Assembly: GCF_002160915.1 (NCBI RefSeq)
Contig: NZ_NFLM01000009.1
Span: forward strand, 55,605 to 119,604
Source: Faecalibacterium sp. An121
GTDB taxonomy: Bacteria > Bacillota > Clostridia > Oscillospirales > Ruminococcaceae
Direction of reading: 5' to 3'
DNA length: 64,000 nucleotides
Shown here: one piece after another, positions 34,334-42,890 of the stretch
Layout: every line of letters begins with the position of its first letter
Position numbering within the stretch: the first letter of the stretch is position 1
Notes under the pieces: model-generated
The model's input: the letters and a program-made list of their open reading frames with translations, nothing else
Databases searched by the model: none
What the model was told of the DNA's origin: nothing
Made by a program: the position numbers and the translations under genes

Positions 34334-34400
34334 TCACTTCCTGGTACAGCCTGCGGGCGTCGTCGGGGGTCACAGGGCGCATATTGTTCACCAGCAGGCG
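34334..34400 (-). pseudogene. Possible C-terminal remnant of an iron-containing alcohol dehydrogenase
   Basis: The minus strand encodes RLLVNNMRPVTPDDARRLYQ and ends EVM before a stop at 34334-34336. This resembles the last residues of iron-dependent alcohol dehydrogenases (PRPVT..DA..LY). It lies in another frame and is directly joined to the sialidase-like fragment. The call is tentative because only about 22 residues remain. Confidence 0.35.
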
Positions 34401-34760
34401 CTGCGGTTCTCATCTCCCATGTAGCCCTCGCCCCGCTCCATCCAGCGGATGATGGGGAAGGTCAGGCCGCCGTCCTCGCTCAGGGCCACCGCCACCGGGC
34501 AGCGCAGGCCGGGGTGGGAATCGGGGGTGCAGGTGGGATTGTACGCGATGGCGACCCGTCCGCTCCGGAGCTTGATGGCTCTGATGCTGGAATTGTTGTT
34601 GGGCAGCGGGGTGGGCTTGGGCTCGCTCCAGCTTTCGCCCCAGTCAAAGGACTCGCTGCGGTGGATGCGGTAGGCCTCCCGGTTGCGCATAAAGGCTACA
34701 AGGTGCCCCGGTTCCAGCTCCACCACGTTGGCGTGCACATGGCCGTAGGAACCGGGCATC
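34388..34760 (-). pseudogene. Sialidase-like (BNR repeat) gene fragment
   Basis: About 120 residues from the middle of a sialidase-family protein remain. They include HANVVELEPGHLVAFMRN, two Asp-box motifs (SFDWGESW and SEDGGLTF) and the LPNNNSSI segment. Both ends are missing: the upstream end is joined head to head to the PrpR-like gene near 34752-34765, and the downstream end breaks after YMGDENR into the alcohol-dehydrogenase-like scrap. It is therefore a non-functional remnant. Confidence 0.7.
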
Positions 34761-34796
34761 ATCACCATCCACAACCTGGAGGAGACCAACCGCGCT

Positions 34797-36326
34797 TTGG
34801 ACCGGCTGCGGGAGGGCGGCTACAAAATGGTGGTCAGCGACATGGTCACCCACACCCTGGCCCGGCAGAAGGGCTTCGACGCCTTTCTCATCACCTCGGG
34901 GGTGGAGAGCCTCCACGACGCCTTCACCCAGGCCATCCAGATCAGTGACCGCTTCCGCCAGCTGCGGCGCCAGAACCAGCTGCTGGAGGGGGTGGCCCGC
35001 AGCCGCAGCGGCAACACCATCATCCTGGACGCCGCCGGCCAGCTGGCCTATGCTGCCCGGGAACAGCCCGGCGAGGCCCTGCTGTCCCTGCTGCGCTCCC
35101 GGATCCCCGATATCCCTTCCGCCGCGCCCCTGCGCTTTTTCCACAGCGACAAGGGGGAGTTCATCCGGGTCACTGCCCGCAGCCTGCGGGCCGGATGGGA
35201 TCCGTATTACATCTTCCACTGCCAGCTGGCCCAGATCCCTCTGCGCAGCAGCAAAAACGGGCTGCGCTTTTTTGACGAGGCCGAGGCCGCCCAGCAGTTC
35301 ATGCACAGCTTTTACAGCATCAGCGGCGCCATGGGCGCTCTGGAGGAGCCGGTCAACGCCATCGCGCCCACCCGCCAGCCGGTGATGATCCTGGGGGAAG
35401 TGGGCACCGGCAAGGAACAGATCGCACGGGCCCTCTATCTGCGCAGCCCCCGGGTGAACAGCCCTCTGGTGGTGGTGAACTGCACCCTGATGACCGACAA
35501 AAACTGGGAGTACCTGTTCAACCACTACGCCTCCCCGCTCAATGAGGGCAGCTGCACCGTCTACTTTCAAAACCTGGAGCAGCTCAGCCGTCCGTACCAG
35601 CAGGAACTGCTGGCGGTGGCCACCGAGACCAACCTGCCCCGGCGGGTCCGACTGATCTTTTCGGCGGCCTGCATGGACGGCCAGCCCCTGCCCGAACCGG
35701 TGCAGGCGCTGCGCAGCCAGCTGGGCTGCCTCACCTTGCAGCTCCCCACCCTGCGCAGCCGCCGGGACGAGCTGCCCAGTCTGGCCAGCCTCTATCTCAG
35801 CAGCCTGAACGCCGAGCTGGGCAAGCAGATCATCGGCTTTGACCCCCGGGCCACCGAACAGCTGCTGCACTACGAGTGGCCCAACAACTACACCCAGTTC
35901 AAGCAGGTGCTGCAGGAACTGGTCACCCTGACCAACTCGGCCTATATCCGGGGCAGCGTGGTGGCCGAGGTCCTGGCTCAGGAGCGCCGGTCCTGCCACA
36001 CCGACCTGCCTTCCCTGCCCGCCCAGGGAGCTGCCCCGGGCGGCACCCTGGATGAGATCATCCTCAGCGCCATCCACCGCACCCTGGACGCGGTGGGCGG
36101 CAACCAGACCGCCGCAGCCAGACAGCTGGGCATCAGCCGCACCACCCTGTGGCGCTATCTGAACCCAAAGCCCGCCAAAAAACGCCGCAGGACTGAACCG
36201 GGCTGCCCGCTTTTTTGTCTATATCATCCATCGATAAAATCGATCGATTTTCCTCATTCGATTCACTTTACAAAAGCATGGTCCCTGTGCTACACTGTAA
36301 ATCACGACAGTGAAGTGTCGAAATAG
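34797..36326 (+). CDS. PrpR-type transcriptional regulator, N-terminally truncated
   Basis: The reading frame is open from 34749 but has no ATG at its front; the native first part of the PrpR_N sensor domain is missing, and only its end survives (ETNRALDRLREGGYKMVVSD, then FLITSGVESL). Translation could begin at TTG 34797, which by chance has GGAGGAG 12 bases upstream. Next comes an AAA+ domain with Walker A GEVGTGKEQ but no GAFTGA loop, so sigma-54 contact is not expected. A Fis-type helix-turn-helix (NQTAAARQLGISRTTLWRYL) ends the conserved part near 36167. About 50 odd residues follow, suggesting the original stop was lost. Function is doubtful. Confidence 0.65.
   Translation: MDRLREGGYKMVVSDMVTHTLARQKGFDAFLITSGVESLHDAFTQAIQISDRFRQLRRQNQLLEGVARSRSGNTIILDAAGQLAYAAREQPGEALLSLLRSRIPDIPSAAPLRFFHSDKGEFIRVTARSLRAGWDPYYIFHCQLAQIPLRSSKNGLRFFDEAEAAQQFMHSFYSISGAMGALEEPVNAIAPTRQPVMILGEVGTGKEQIARALYLRSPRVNSPLVVVNCTLMTDKNWEYLFNHYASPLNEGSCTVYFQNLEQLSRPYQQELLAVATETNLPRRVRLIFSAACMDGQPLPEPVQALRSQLGCLTLQLPTLRSRRDELPSLASLYLSSLNAELGKQIIGFDPRATEQLLHYEWPNNYTQFKQVLQELVTLTNSAYIRGSVVAEVLAQERRSCHTDLPSLPAQGAAPGGTLDEIILSAIHRTLDAVGGNQTAAARQLGISRTTLWRYLNPKPAKKRRRTEPGCPLFCLYHPSIKSIDFPHSIHFTKAWSLCYTVNHDSEVSK
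36236..36251. promoter_or_regulatory. Palindromic operator candidate upstream of alsS
   Basis: AAAATCGATCGATTTT is a perfect 16-base palindrome, 15 bases upstream of the -35 box of the symporter promoter, with a further ATCGAT/TCGAT half on each side. It may be the site of the adjacent Fis-type regulator or another factor. Confidence 0.5.
36267..36296 (+). promoter_or_regulatory. Promoter of alsS
   Basis: TTTACA and TACACT are 18 bases apart, about 70 bases before the start codon. Confidence 0.65.
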
Positions 36327-36367
36327 ACCGCGCCGGTTCTGCGCGGAAGAAAGTGTGAGGAAACATC

Positions 36368-37765
36368 ATGGCCGCCATCCAAACCATCTACAACTTTTTG
36401 TGGGGGGATATCGTGCGCATCCCCCTGCCGGGAGGCAGCACCCTGGGACTGTCTTTGCTGGTGCTGATCCTGGTGCCTGCGGGGCTGTATTTTACGGTGC
36501 GCACACGGTTTCTGCCCTTCCGCCTGTTCCCCGAGATGCTGCGCGTCACCCTGGAAAACAACAAAAAGGGAGACGACGGCATCTCAGGCGTCCAGGCCCT
36601 GATCGTCTCCACCGCCTGCCGGGTGGGCATGGGCAATCTGGTGGGCGTGGTCGCGGCCATCTCGGCCGGGGGCGCCGGGGCGGTGTTCTGGATGTGGGTG
36701 ATCGCCCTGCTGGGTTCTTCCACCGCCTTCATCGAAGCCACCCTGGCCCAGCTCTACAAACAAAAAGACCCCCTTTACGGGGGATACCGGGGCGGCCCGG
36801 CCTACTATCTCCACGCCCTTTTCATCAAGCCGGGCAGCAAGCGCCGCCGTTCGGTGATGGCGTCCCTGTTTGCCCTGTCGGGCCTGGTATGCTGGTGCGG
36901 CATCAGCCAGGTCACCGGCAACTCCATCTCCTCCTCCTTTGAGAACGCCTTCCACATCCCGCCCCTCTATTCCACCATCGCCCTGGTGGCCCTGGCAGCG
37001 GTCATCGTCCTGCGCAAGCACGCCACCGTCAAGGTGCTGGACCTGATGGTGCCGGTGATGGCGGCCTGCTATTTCTTCATCACCCTGTTCATCATCCTGC
37101 GCAACATCGGGCAGGTGCCTGCCGTCTTTGCCCAGATCTTTGCCGAGGCCTTTGGTGTGCGGCAGGTGGTGGGCGGCGGCATCGGCGCGGTGATCATGAA
37201 CGGCGCCAAACGAGGCCTGTTTTCCAATGAGGCGGGCTCCGGCTCGGCTCCCTGCGCCGCAGCCGCGGCCGACATCGACCACCCCGCCAAGGAAGGCCTG
37301 CTGCAGTCTCTGGGCGTGTTCATCGACACCTTGGTCATTTGCAGCTGCTCGGCCATGATCATGCTGCTGACCCCTCAGGAGCTGACCGCCGGCCTGGAGG
37401 GGATGGATCTGCTGCAAGCGGCCATGCGGTATCATCTGGGTGAGTTCGGGGTCATCTTCATCGCGGTGATCCTCTGGCTGTTCAGCTTCTCCACCTTTTT
37501 GGGTATCCTGTTTTACGCCCGGTCCAACGTGGCCTATCTCTTTGGGGACAACTGGCTGAGCCAGACGCTGTACAAGGTGCTGGCCCTGGTGATGCTGTTC
37601 GTGGGCGGGCTGGCCGCCTACCAGTTCGTATGGGACCTGGGAGACGTGGGCGTGGGCCTGATGACCATATTCAATATGGCGGCCCTGTTCCCTCTGGCGC
37701 CCAAAGCCCTGGACGCCCTGCGGGATTACGAAACCAACCGGCTGCACCAAAATACCGAACGATAA
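36368..37765 (+). CDS. Sodium:alanine symporter (AGCS family)
   Basis: A 465-residue membrane protein with about 11 helices. Family hallmarks are ALIVSTACRVGMGNLVGV, GGPAYYL and the AKRGLFSNEAGSGSAPCAAA segment near residue 280. It imports alanine or glycine with Na+. It has its own promoter and a shared terminator with the sialic acid operon that converges on it. It is intact, unlike the regulator gene just upstream. Confidence 0.9.
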   Translation: MAAIQTIYNFLWGDIVRIPLPGGSTLGLSLLVLILVPAGLYFTVRTRFLPFRLFPEMLRVTLENNKKGDDGISGVQALIVSTACRVGMGNLVGVVAAISAGGAGAVFWMWVIALLGSSTAFIEATLAQLYKQKDPLYGGYRGGPAYYLHALFIKPGSKRRRSVMASLFALSGLVCWCGISQVTGNSISSSFENAFHIPPLYSTIALVALAAVIVLRKHATVKVLDLMVPVMAACYFFITLFIILRNIGQVPAVFAQIFAEAFGVRQVVGGGIGAVIMNGAKRGLFSNEAGSGSAPCAAAAADIDHPAKEGLLQSLGVFIDTLVICSCSAMIMLLTPQELTAGLEGMDLLQAAMRYHLGEFGVIFIAVILWLFSFSTFLGILFYARSNVAYLFGDNWLSQTLYKVLALVMLFVGGLAAYQFVWDLGDVGVGLMTIFNMAALFPLAPKALDALRDYETNRLHQNTER

Positions 37766-37771
37766 AACAAA

Positions 37772-37813
37772 GGGGAAGGAGCCCTGCCGCGGCAGGATCT
37801 CCTTCCCCCTTTT
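37772..37813. terminator. Bidirectional terminator between alsS and nanK
   Basis: GGGGAAGGAG pairs with CTCCTTCCCC around a CTGCCGCGGCAG inner stem, with T on the plus side and a T run on the minus side. Confidence 0.85.
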
Positions 37814-37829
37814 GGGTCTTTTGCACCGG

Positions 37830-38753
37830 TCAGGCGTGGTGGCGGATGAAGTAGCACACCGCGCCCACCAGGCCGGCGTCGTTGGCCAGGGCCGCAGGAC
37901 GCACCTCCAGTCCCTGGGCAAAGGCGGGCATCACCCGCGCCTTGACCTGACGGGCCAGAGGCCGAATCAAGAGTTCCTCCTGGCTGCTGACGCCGCCGCC
38001 AATGAGGATCAGCTGGGGGTTGAACAGATGCACCAGCCCTGCCAGCCCTTCCGCGATCTCCACGATCCAGCTGTCCAGAAGGCGCAGCATCGCCGCGTCC
38101 CCCTGCCGGGCCGCCCCAAAGATGGCGCGGCCATTGTCCAGCCTGGGGTCCAGGCGGACGGCCTGGCGCACCAGGGCCGATGTGGACGCATAGCGCTCCC
38201 AGCAGCCCGCCGCGCCGCAGGTGCACCGCTGGCCATTGCAGGCGTGGGTGCGCATATGCCCCAGTTCACCGCCCAGGCCCCGGGCGCCTTCCAGCAGACG
38301 GCCCCCTGTCAGGACACCGCCGCCCAGCCCCGTGCCGATGGTGACGCCCAGCACGTCGGTATAGCCTTTGGCTGCACCCACCCAGGCTTCCCCCAGGATC
38401 ATGCAGTTGGCGTCGTTGGCCACCGTCACAGGCAGCCCCAGGTCCGACTCCAGGACGGCGCGGATGGGAGCGCCGGGCCAGCCGGGCAGGCTCCCGCAGG
38501 TGCCCGCCACAATGCCCTGTCCGCTGTCGATCTGGCCGGTGGCCGATACGCCTGCGCCCACCGGCTGATAGCCCGCTTCCCGGCTGGCGGCCAGCATCCG
38601 GGCGGCGGCCTTCCGCACCGTCTCCAGGATGGGGGTCTGATAGTTGTCAAAGCTGACGCTGGCCTCCTGCCGCAGCAGTACCTCCCCGTTTTCTGACACC
38701 AGCCCCAACTTGACGGCGGTGCCTCCGATGTCGATTCCAAGATAGGTATTCAT
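37830..38753 (-). CDS. nanK: N-acetylmannosamine kinase, ROK family
   Basis: A 307-residue sugar kinase. The ATP-binding start YLGIDIGGTAVKLG, the central GTGLGGGVLTGG and the ROK zinc motif (GHMRTH, then CTCGAAGCWE, about residues 164-185) are present. Within this operon it should phosphorylate N-acetylmannosamine released from sialic acid by NanA. It is the last gene before the terminator and starts one base after the nanE stop. As a ROK protein alone it could be a glucokinase; the neighbours decide. Confidence 0.85.
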   Translation of the reverse strand: MNTYLGIDIGGTAVKLGLVSENGEVLLRQEASVSFDNYQTPILETVRKAAARMLAASREAGYQPVGAGVSATGQIDSGQGIVAGTCGSLPGWPGAPIRAVLESDLGLPVTVANDANCMILGEAWVGAAKGYTDVLGVTIGTGLGGGVLTGGRLLEGARGLGGELGHMRTHACNGQRCTCGAAGCWERYASTSALVRQAVRLDPRLDNGRAIFGAARQGDAAMLRLLDSWIVEIAEGLAGLVHLFNPQLILIGGGVSSQEELLIRPLARQVKARVMPAFAQGLEVRPAALANDAGLVGAVCYFIRHHA

Positions 38754-38754
38754 A

Positions 38755-39456
38755 TCATTTCAAGTCCTTGATGGCCGCGGTGAAGCGGGCAGTGATCTCG
38801 GCGGGACGGGTGATGGCACCCCCCACCACCAGGGCAAAGGCACCCGCTTCCAGGGCCTTGCGGGCCTGCTCGGGGTAGTGGATGTGCCCTTCCGCAATGA
38901 CCTTGGCCGGGCAGTTTTGAGCCAGGCGGGCAATGAAGGCAAAGTCGGTCTCGTTGATGCCCTGGGTCTCGGGGGTGTAGCCCCGCATGGTGGTGCCCAC
39001 AAAGTCGGCTCCGGCCTCAGCACAGGCCATGGCCTCCTCGTCGGTGGCGATGTCCGCCATCACCAGCTGCTGGGGATACTTCGCCTTGATCTCGCGGATG
39101 AACTCCGCCGCCGTCTTGCCGTCGGGCCGCAGCGCGCTGGTTCCCTGTACGGCCAGGATATCCACCCCGCAGGCCACCAGCTCGTCCACCTCTTTCATGG
39201 TGACGGTGATGTACATGGGCGTGCCGGGATAGTCCTTTTTGATGATGCCGATGACCGGCAGGTCCACCACCTGCTTGATCTGGGTGATATCCCGCACCGT
39301 ATTGGCACGGATGCCCACCGCGCCGCTCATGGCGGCTGCCTTGGCCATCAGGGGCATGACGCCGCCTTCCTTGGTGTACAGGGGCTCATGCTCCAGCGCC
39401 TGGCAGGATACGATCAGCCCATGCTGGATCTGTTTGAAAAGTGCTTCTTTTTCCAT
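38755..39456 (-). CDS. nanE: N-acetylmannosamine-6-phosphate 2-epimerase
   Basis: A 233-residue TIM-barrel enzyme that turns ManNAc-6-P into GlcNAc-6-P. Typical segments are GLIVSCQALEHEPLY near the start, VGIRANTVRDI, PVIGIIKKDYPGTPMYIT, GADFVGTTMRGYT and VIAEGHIHYPEQA. The catalytic Lys and Glu lie in IIKKDYP and AEGHIH. I start it at 39456, after AAAAGGAGG, rather than at the longer frame's first Met. Confidence 0.94.
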   Translation of the reverse strand: MEKEALFKQIQHGLIVSCQALEHEPLYTKEGGVMPLMAKAAAMSGAVGIRANTVRDITQIKQVVDLPVIGIIKKDYPGTPMYITVTMKEVDELVACGVDILAVQGTSALRPDGKTAAEFIREIKAKYPQQLVMADIATDEEAMACAEAGADFVGTTMRGYTPETQGINETDFAFIARLAQNCPAKVIAEGHIHYPEQARKALEAGAFALVVGGAITRPAEITARFTAAIKDLK

Positions 39457-39497
39457 CCTGGTATTCCTCCTTTTGGGGCGTCCGAACGCCCCGCCGT

Positions 39498-39950
39498 TCA
39501 TTCGCCCATCCGGATCTTGACCACTGCCTTGCGCAGATGGGTGCAGCCGGGGCTGATGCAGCTGGGCTTGTGGTACTCCCCGGGCAGGAAGAGGGCGAAC
39601 CTCCCCTCCCCCAGCAGGCCGCTGGACTGTTCGGGCCCGGCTGCAAAGCCGCAGTCCGCCTGCCCGTCAAAGGGGGCTGTGGGCTGAGCCGTAAGGGTCC
39701 AGGCCCAGTATTCGCTGCCGGTCAGATCGATCTGCAGGTCGGCATACAGGTGATGGTACTCAAACACAGCACCCTGGGCCTCCCGCAGGTCCGCTTCCAT
39801 CACGTTCACATACACGCGCCGCCCGTCGATCTCGGTGATCCCGTCCGGCAGCCCGGCCAGGTCGTGCTCCGCCAGCCAGCGGATGGCCAGATCCAGGGCC
39901 GGGTGGATGCCGCTGTAACGATCCAGGCTGCTGAGGTTGTCTGTGATCAT
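39498..39950 (-). CDS. YhcH/NanQ-type sialic acid anomerase
   Basis: A 150-residue cupin-like protein of the YhcH/YjgK/YiaL family. It has conserved EYHHLYADLQIDLTG (metal-binding His and Glu) and FLPGEYHKPSC. E. coli NanQ (YhcH) interconverts anomers of N-acetylneuraminate. Its place between nanA and nanE supports that role here. A GC-rich hairpin without a T run lies upstream at 39981-40025. Confidence 0.88.
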   Translation of the reverse strand: MITDNLSSLDRYSGIHPALDLAIRWLAEHDLAGLPDGITEIDGRRVYVNVMEADLREAQGAVFEYHHLYADLQIDLTGSEYWAWTLTAQPTAPFDGQADCGFAAGPEQSSGLLGEGRFALFLPGEYHKPSCISPGCTHLRKAVVKIRMGE

Positions 39951-39980
39951 GCTCCGTTTCCTCCCTTTTTGCAGCCAGCA

Positions 39981-40025
39981 ACGCCCGGCGCCGCCTGCCC
40001 CTGGGGGCCGGCAGCCACCGGGCGT
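39981..40025 (-). promoter_or_regulatory. Intra-operon hairpin between nanA and yhcH
   Basis: ACGCCCGG pairs with CCGGGCGT around a GC-rich inner stem. There is no T tract, so mRNA processing or stability is more likely than termination. Confidence 0.5.
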
Positions 40026-40047
40026 CTGGCACGTTTCTGCTTTTGGT

Positions 40048-40986
40048 TTACAGGGCGGATGCCTTGGCCACCGCCGCCTCGATCATCTGCTGGGCCTGGG
40101 CCACAACAGCCTCATCCCCGGGGACGAGGTTGGGCAGGGGCGCCCGGACGCCGCCCAGCTCCAGGCCGTACATCCGGCGCAGGATCTCTTTCTGGACGGC
40201 ATACAGGTTGCCGCGGGCCTCGCACATCTTGTAGATGATGCGGTCGGCCTCGTACTGCAAAGCCCGGGCCTTGGCCATCTCTCCCTTGTGCACCAGCTCG
40301 TACATCTTCAGGAACAGCTCGGGCATGACGGCATAGGTGCCGCCGATGCCGCCGTCTGCGCCCATGGCCAGCCCCGAGACGAACTGCTCGTCGGGACCGT
40401 TGAACACCACAAAGCCGTTCTCACCGCGGGCTGCGATCCCCGCATCCTTGAACATCTGGATGTCCTGGGTGGGCATGGAGGAGTTCTTCACCGCCACCAC
40501 ATTGGGGTTTTCCAGCATGGTGTGCAGCAGACTCATGGTCAGAGCGGTGCCGGCCAGCTGGGGGATGTTGTAGATGACGAACTCAGTGTTGGGGGCAGCG
40601 GCGCTCATGGCGTTCCAGTACCCGGCAATCGCGTGCTCGGGCAGGTGGAAGTAGATGGGCGGGATGGATGCGATGGCATCCACGCCGCAGGCTTCGGCAT
40701 GGGCGGCCAGCTCCACCGAGTCAGCGGTGTTGTTGCAGGCCACATGGGCAATGACCGTGATCTTGCCTTTGGCCTCGCTCATCACGGCCTCCAGCACGGC
40801 CTTGCGCTCATCCGGATGCTGGTAGATGCACTCCCCGGACGAGCCTCCCACGTAGACGCCCTTGACCCCCTTGGCGATCAGGTGACGGGTCAGAGCCTTG
40901 GTCCCTTCGATCGAAACATGGCCATCCTTGTCGTAGCAGGCATAGAATGCAGGAATAACGCCCTGATATTTGGTATGGTCTTTCAT
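40048..40986 (-). CDS. nanA: N-acetylneuraminate lyase (DHDPS family)
   Basis: A 312-residue aldolase that splits sialic acid into ManNAc and pyruvate. It has the GGSSGECIYQ motif (about residues 47-56), the catalytic Tyr in FVIYNIPQLAG and the Schiff-base Lys in VVAVKNSS (about 165-170). GGSSGE in place of GTTGE is usual for the NanA side of the family. The start at 40986 suits the GGAGAG spacing best. It stands between the transporter and the later nan genes in one transcript. Confidence 0.9.
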   Translation of the reverse strand: MKDHTKYQGVIPAFYACYDKDGHVSIEGTKALTRHLIAKGVKGVYVGGSSGECIYQHPDERKAVLEAVMSEAKGKITVIAHVACNNTADSVELAAHAEACGVDAIASIPPIYFHLPEHAIAGYWNAMSAAAPNTEFVIYNIPQLAGTALTMSLLHTMLENPNVVAVKNSSMPTQDIQMFKDAGIAARGENGFVVFNGPDEQFVSGLAMGADGGIGGTYAVMPELFLKMYELVHKGEMAKARALQYEADRIIYKMCEARGNLYAVQKEILRRMYGLELGGVRAPLPNLVPGDEAVVAQAQQMIEAAVAKASAL

Positions 40987-41023
40987 TGTCATACTCTCCA
41001 ATCTGTAGCGGGAACCGCCGGGC

Positions 41024-41875
41024 TCAGCCCTTGACAGCGCCCATGGTGATGCCCTGGGTAAAGTATTTCTGGAACATCAGGAACACGGTGACGATGGGGA
41101 TGGCGGCCAGCGCGGCGCCGGCCATGATGAGGCCGAAGTCCGAGGAGACTTCGCCCTGCAGGCGGGCAATACCGGTGGAGATGGTCAGCACTTCACGCCG
41201 CTGCAGCATAATCAGCTGCAGGAAGTAGTCGTTCCATGTGTTGACGAAGGTGAAGATGGCCAGGGCGCCCACGCCGGGCTTGACCATCGGGAACACAATG
41301 GAGACGAAGGTGCGCGCTTCGCTGGCGCCGTCGATGCGGGCAGCTTCCAGCATCTCGGTGGGGATGGTCTCGGAGAACTGCTTCATCAGGAAGATACCGA
41401 AGGGCCAGCCCACGGTGGGCAGGATGACGGCCAGCAGGTTGTTGTTCAGGCCAAGGGCGCTCATCTCCTGTAGCAGGGGGATGACGATGACCTGCTTGGG
41501 CAGGGCCATGGCGCACACCAGCAGGCTGAACAGGACCGTGCGGCCATAAAAGCGTTTTTTGGCCAGGGCATAGCCTGCCAGGGCCGCGGTGATGCAGGTG
41601 AGCAGCATGGCGGCCACGGCAATGATGATGGTGTTGAGCAGCCACTGGATGGCGGGCTGCTTGAACAGGCGGACGTAGTTGTCCAGGGTGGGGTTCAGCG
41701 GGAACCACTGGGGCTTCTGGGCGTTGATGGTGATGGCATCCTTCAGCGAACCGGTCAGGATCCAGTACAGGGGGAAGATGAAGAACACCGCCAGAAGAGC
41801 CAGCACGATGATCACAAAGATCTTATAGCCGCGGGATTGGCCGTCCAGGCCGGATTTTGCCTTTGCTTTGGACAT
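41024..41875 (-). CDS. ABC sugar transporter permease, MalG type
   Basis: A 283-residue inner-membrane permease with about six helices. The EAA loop for ATPase contact is EAARIDGASEARTFVSIVFP (about residue 180). It pairs with the MalF-type protein upstream and the binding protein. No ATPase gene is in the operon, so a shared MsmK-type ATPase must serve it. Context indicates sialic acid uptake. Confidence 0.9.
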   Translation of the reverse strand: MSKAKAKSGLDGQSRGYKIFVIIVLALLAVFFIFPLYWILTGSLKDAITINAQKPQWFPLNPTLDNYVRLFKQPAIQWLLNTIIIAVAAMLLTCITAALAGYALAKKRFYGRTVLFSLLVCAMALPKQVIVIPLLQEMSALGLNNNLLAVILPTVGWPFGIFLMKQFSETIPTEMLEAARIDGASEARTFVSIVFPMVKPGVGALAIFTFVNTWNDYFLQLIMLQRREVLTISTGIARLQGEVSSDFGLIMAGAALAAIPIVTVFLMFQKYFTQGITMGAVKG

Positions 41876-41890
41876 ATCGAACCCTCCCTA

Positions 41891-42814
41891 TCAACCGTTG
41901 TCCGTCTGTGCGACCTTGAACTGGATCGCGGAGAAAATGGCGATGAAGATGGCCAGGACCACGCCCATGGCGTTGGCATAGCCGAAGCGCTGATAATTGT
42001 ACGCCATATCGAAGATGTAGTACATCAGGGTGCTGGTGCTGCCCAGAGGGCCGCCGCGGGTCAGCAACTGGATCAGCGCAAAGCACTGGAAGCTGTTGAT
42101 GGTGGTGATGACCAGCACGTACAGGGTGGTGGGCATGATCTGGGCCCATTTGATCTTCCAGAAGATCTGCAGCTTGGTGGCGCCGTCAATGGCGGCGGCC
42201 TCCTCGAGGGACCGGTCCACGTTGCCCAGGGCCGCCACATACAGCACGATGGGCTGGCCGATGGAGGTAGTGAACAGGATCATGATGATGCACCAGATGG
42301 CGGTGCGGGTGTCGCCCAGCCAGTCAAAGCCGGTGGTGCCGAAGATCTGGTTCAGCAGGCCGTTGTAGGGGTTGAACATCCATTTCCACACCACGGTGAC
42401 CGCCACCGAGCCGGTGACCACCGGCAGGTAGAACACACACCGGAAGAACGAGCGCAGTTTGGAGCGCATGGGGTAGATGGCCGAGCCGACCCACAGCGAA
42501 AAGGCTGTGACCAGGGGCACCGAGACCACCACGATCAGCACGGTGTTCCACAGGGAACGGATGAAGGTCTTATCCTGGAACATCTCCACATAGTTGCTCA
42601 GGCCGGTGAAAGTGGCGGCCGAGGTGTCGATGCCCATATCCAAAAAGCTGTATACCAGGCACATGCCCATGGGTACCAGCACAAAGCCCACAAAGAACAG
42701 CAGGCTGGGCAGCATGAACAGGTAGGCGGAAATGGTCTCCCGCCTGGCCAGCACGCGGCTGGAGGCATGAGCTGTACCGTCGTTCCGGCGGTCCTTGACG
42801 GAAGTCTTTGCCAC
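41891..42814 (-). CDS. ABC sugar transporter permease, MalF type
   Basis: A 307-residue permease with six or so helices and an EAA loop (EEAAAIDGATKLQIFWKIKW). I use the GTG start at 42814 because AAAGGAGGGATTCAAC stands right before it; upstream codons belong to a hairpin region. It forms the translocation pore with the MalG-type protein whose gene follows after 15 bases. Confidence 0.88.
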   Translation of the reverse strand: MAKTSVKDRRNDGTAHASSRVLARRETISAYLFMLPSLLFFVGFVLVPMGMCLVYSFLDMGIDTSAATFTGLSNYVEMFQDKTFIRSLWNTVLIVVVSVPLVTAFSLWVGSAIYPMRSKLRSFFRCVFYLPVVTGSVAVTVVWKWMFNPYNGLLNQIFGTTGFDWLGDTRTAIWCIIMILFTTSIGQPIVLYVAALGNVDRSLEEAAAIDGATKLQIFWKIKWAQIMPTTLYVLVITTINSFQCFALIQLLTRGGPLGSTSTLMYYIFDMAYNYQRFGYANAMGVVLAIFIAIFSAIQFKVAQTDNG

Positions 42815-42854
42815 GTTGAATCCCTCCTTTGAACAAATACCGAAGCATAAAAGA

Positions 42855-42890
42855 TGCGCCTGCCCCGGCGGGGACCAGGCGGCAGGCGCA
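42855..42890 (-). promoter_or_regulatory. Hairpin between binding protein and permease genes
   Basis: TGCGCCTGCC pairs with GGCAGGCGCA, followed on the minus strand by TCTTTTATG. Such hairpins often protect the 5' message and partly terminate, so the binding protein is made in excess. Confidence 0.6.

Noticed and set aside
34388..34760. Functional sialidase that would feed the nan operon
   Set aside because: Only about 120 residues remain, without signal peptide, catalytic Arg triad or both ends, so it cannot be active.
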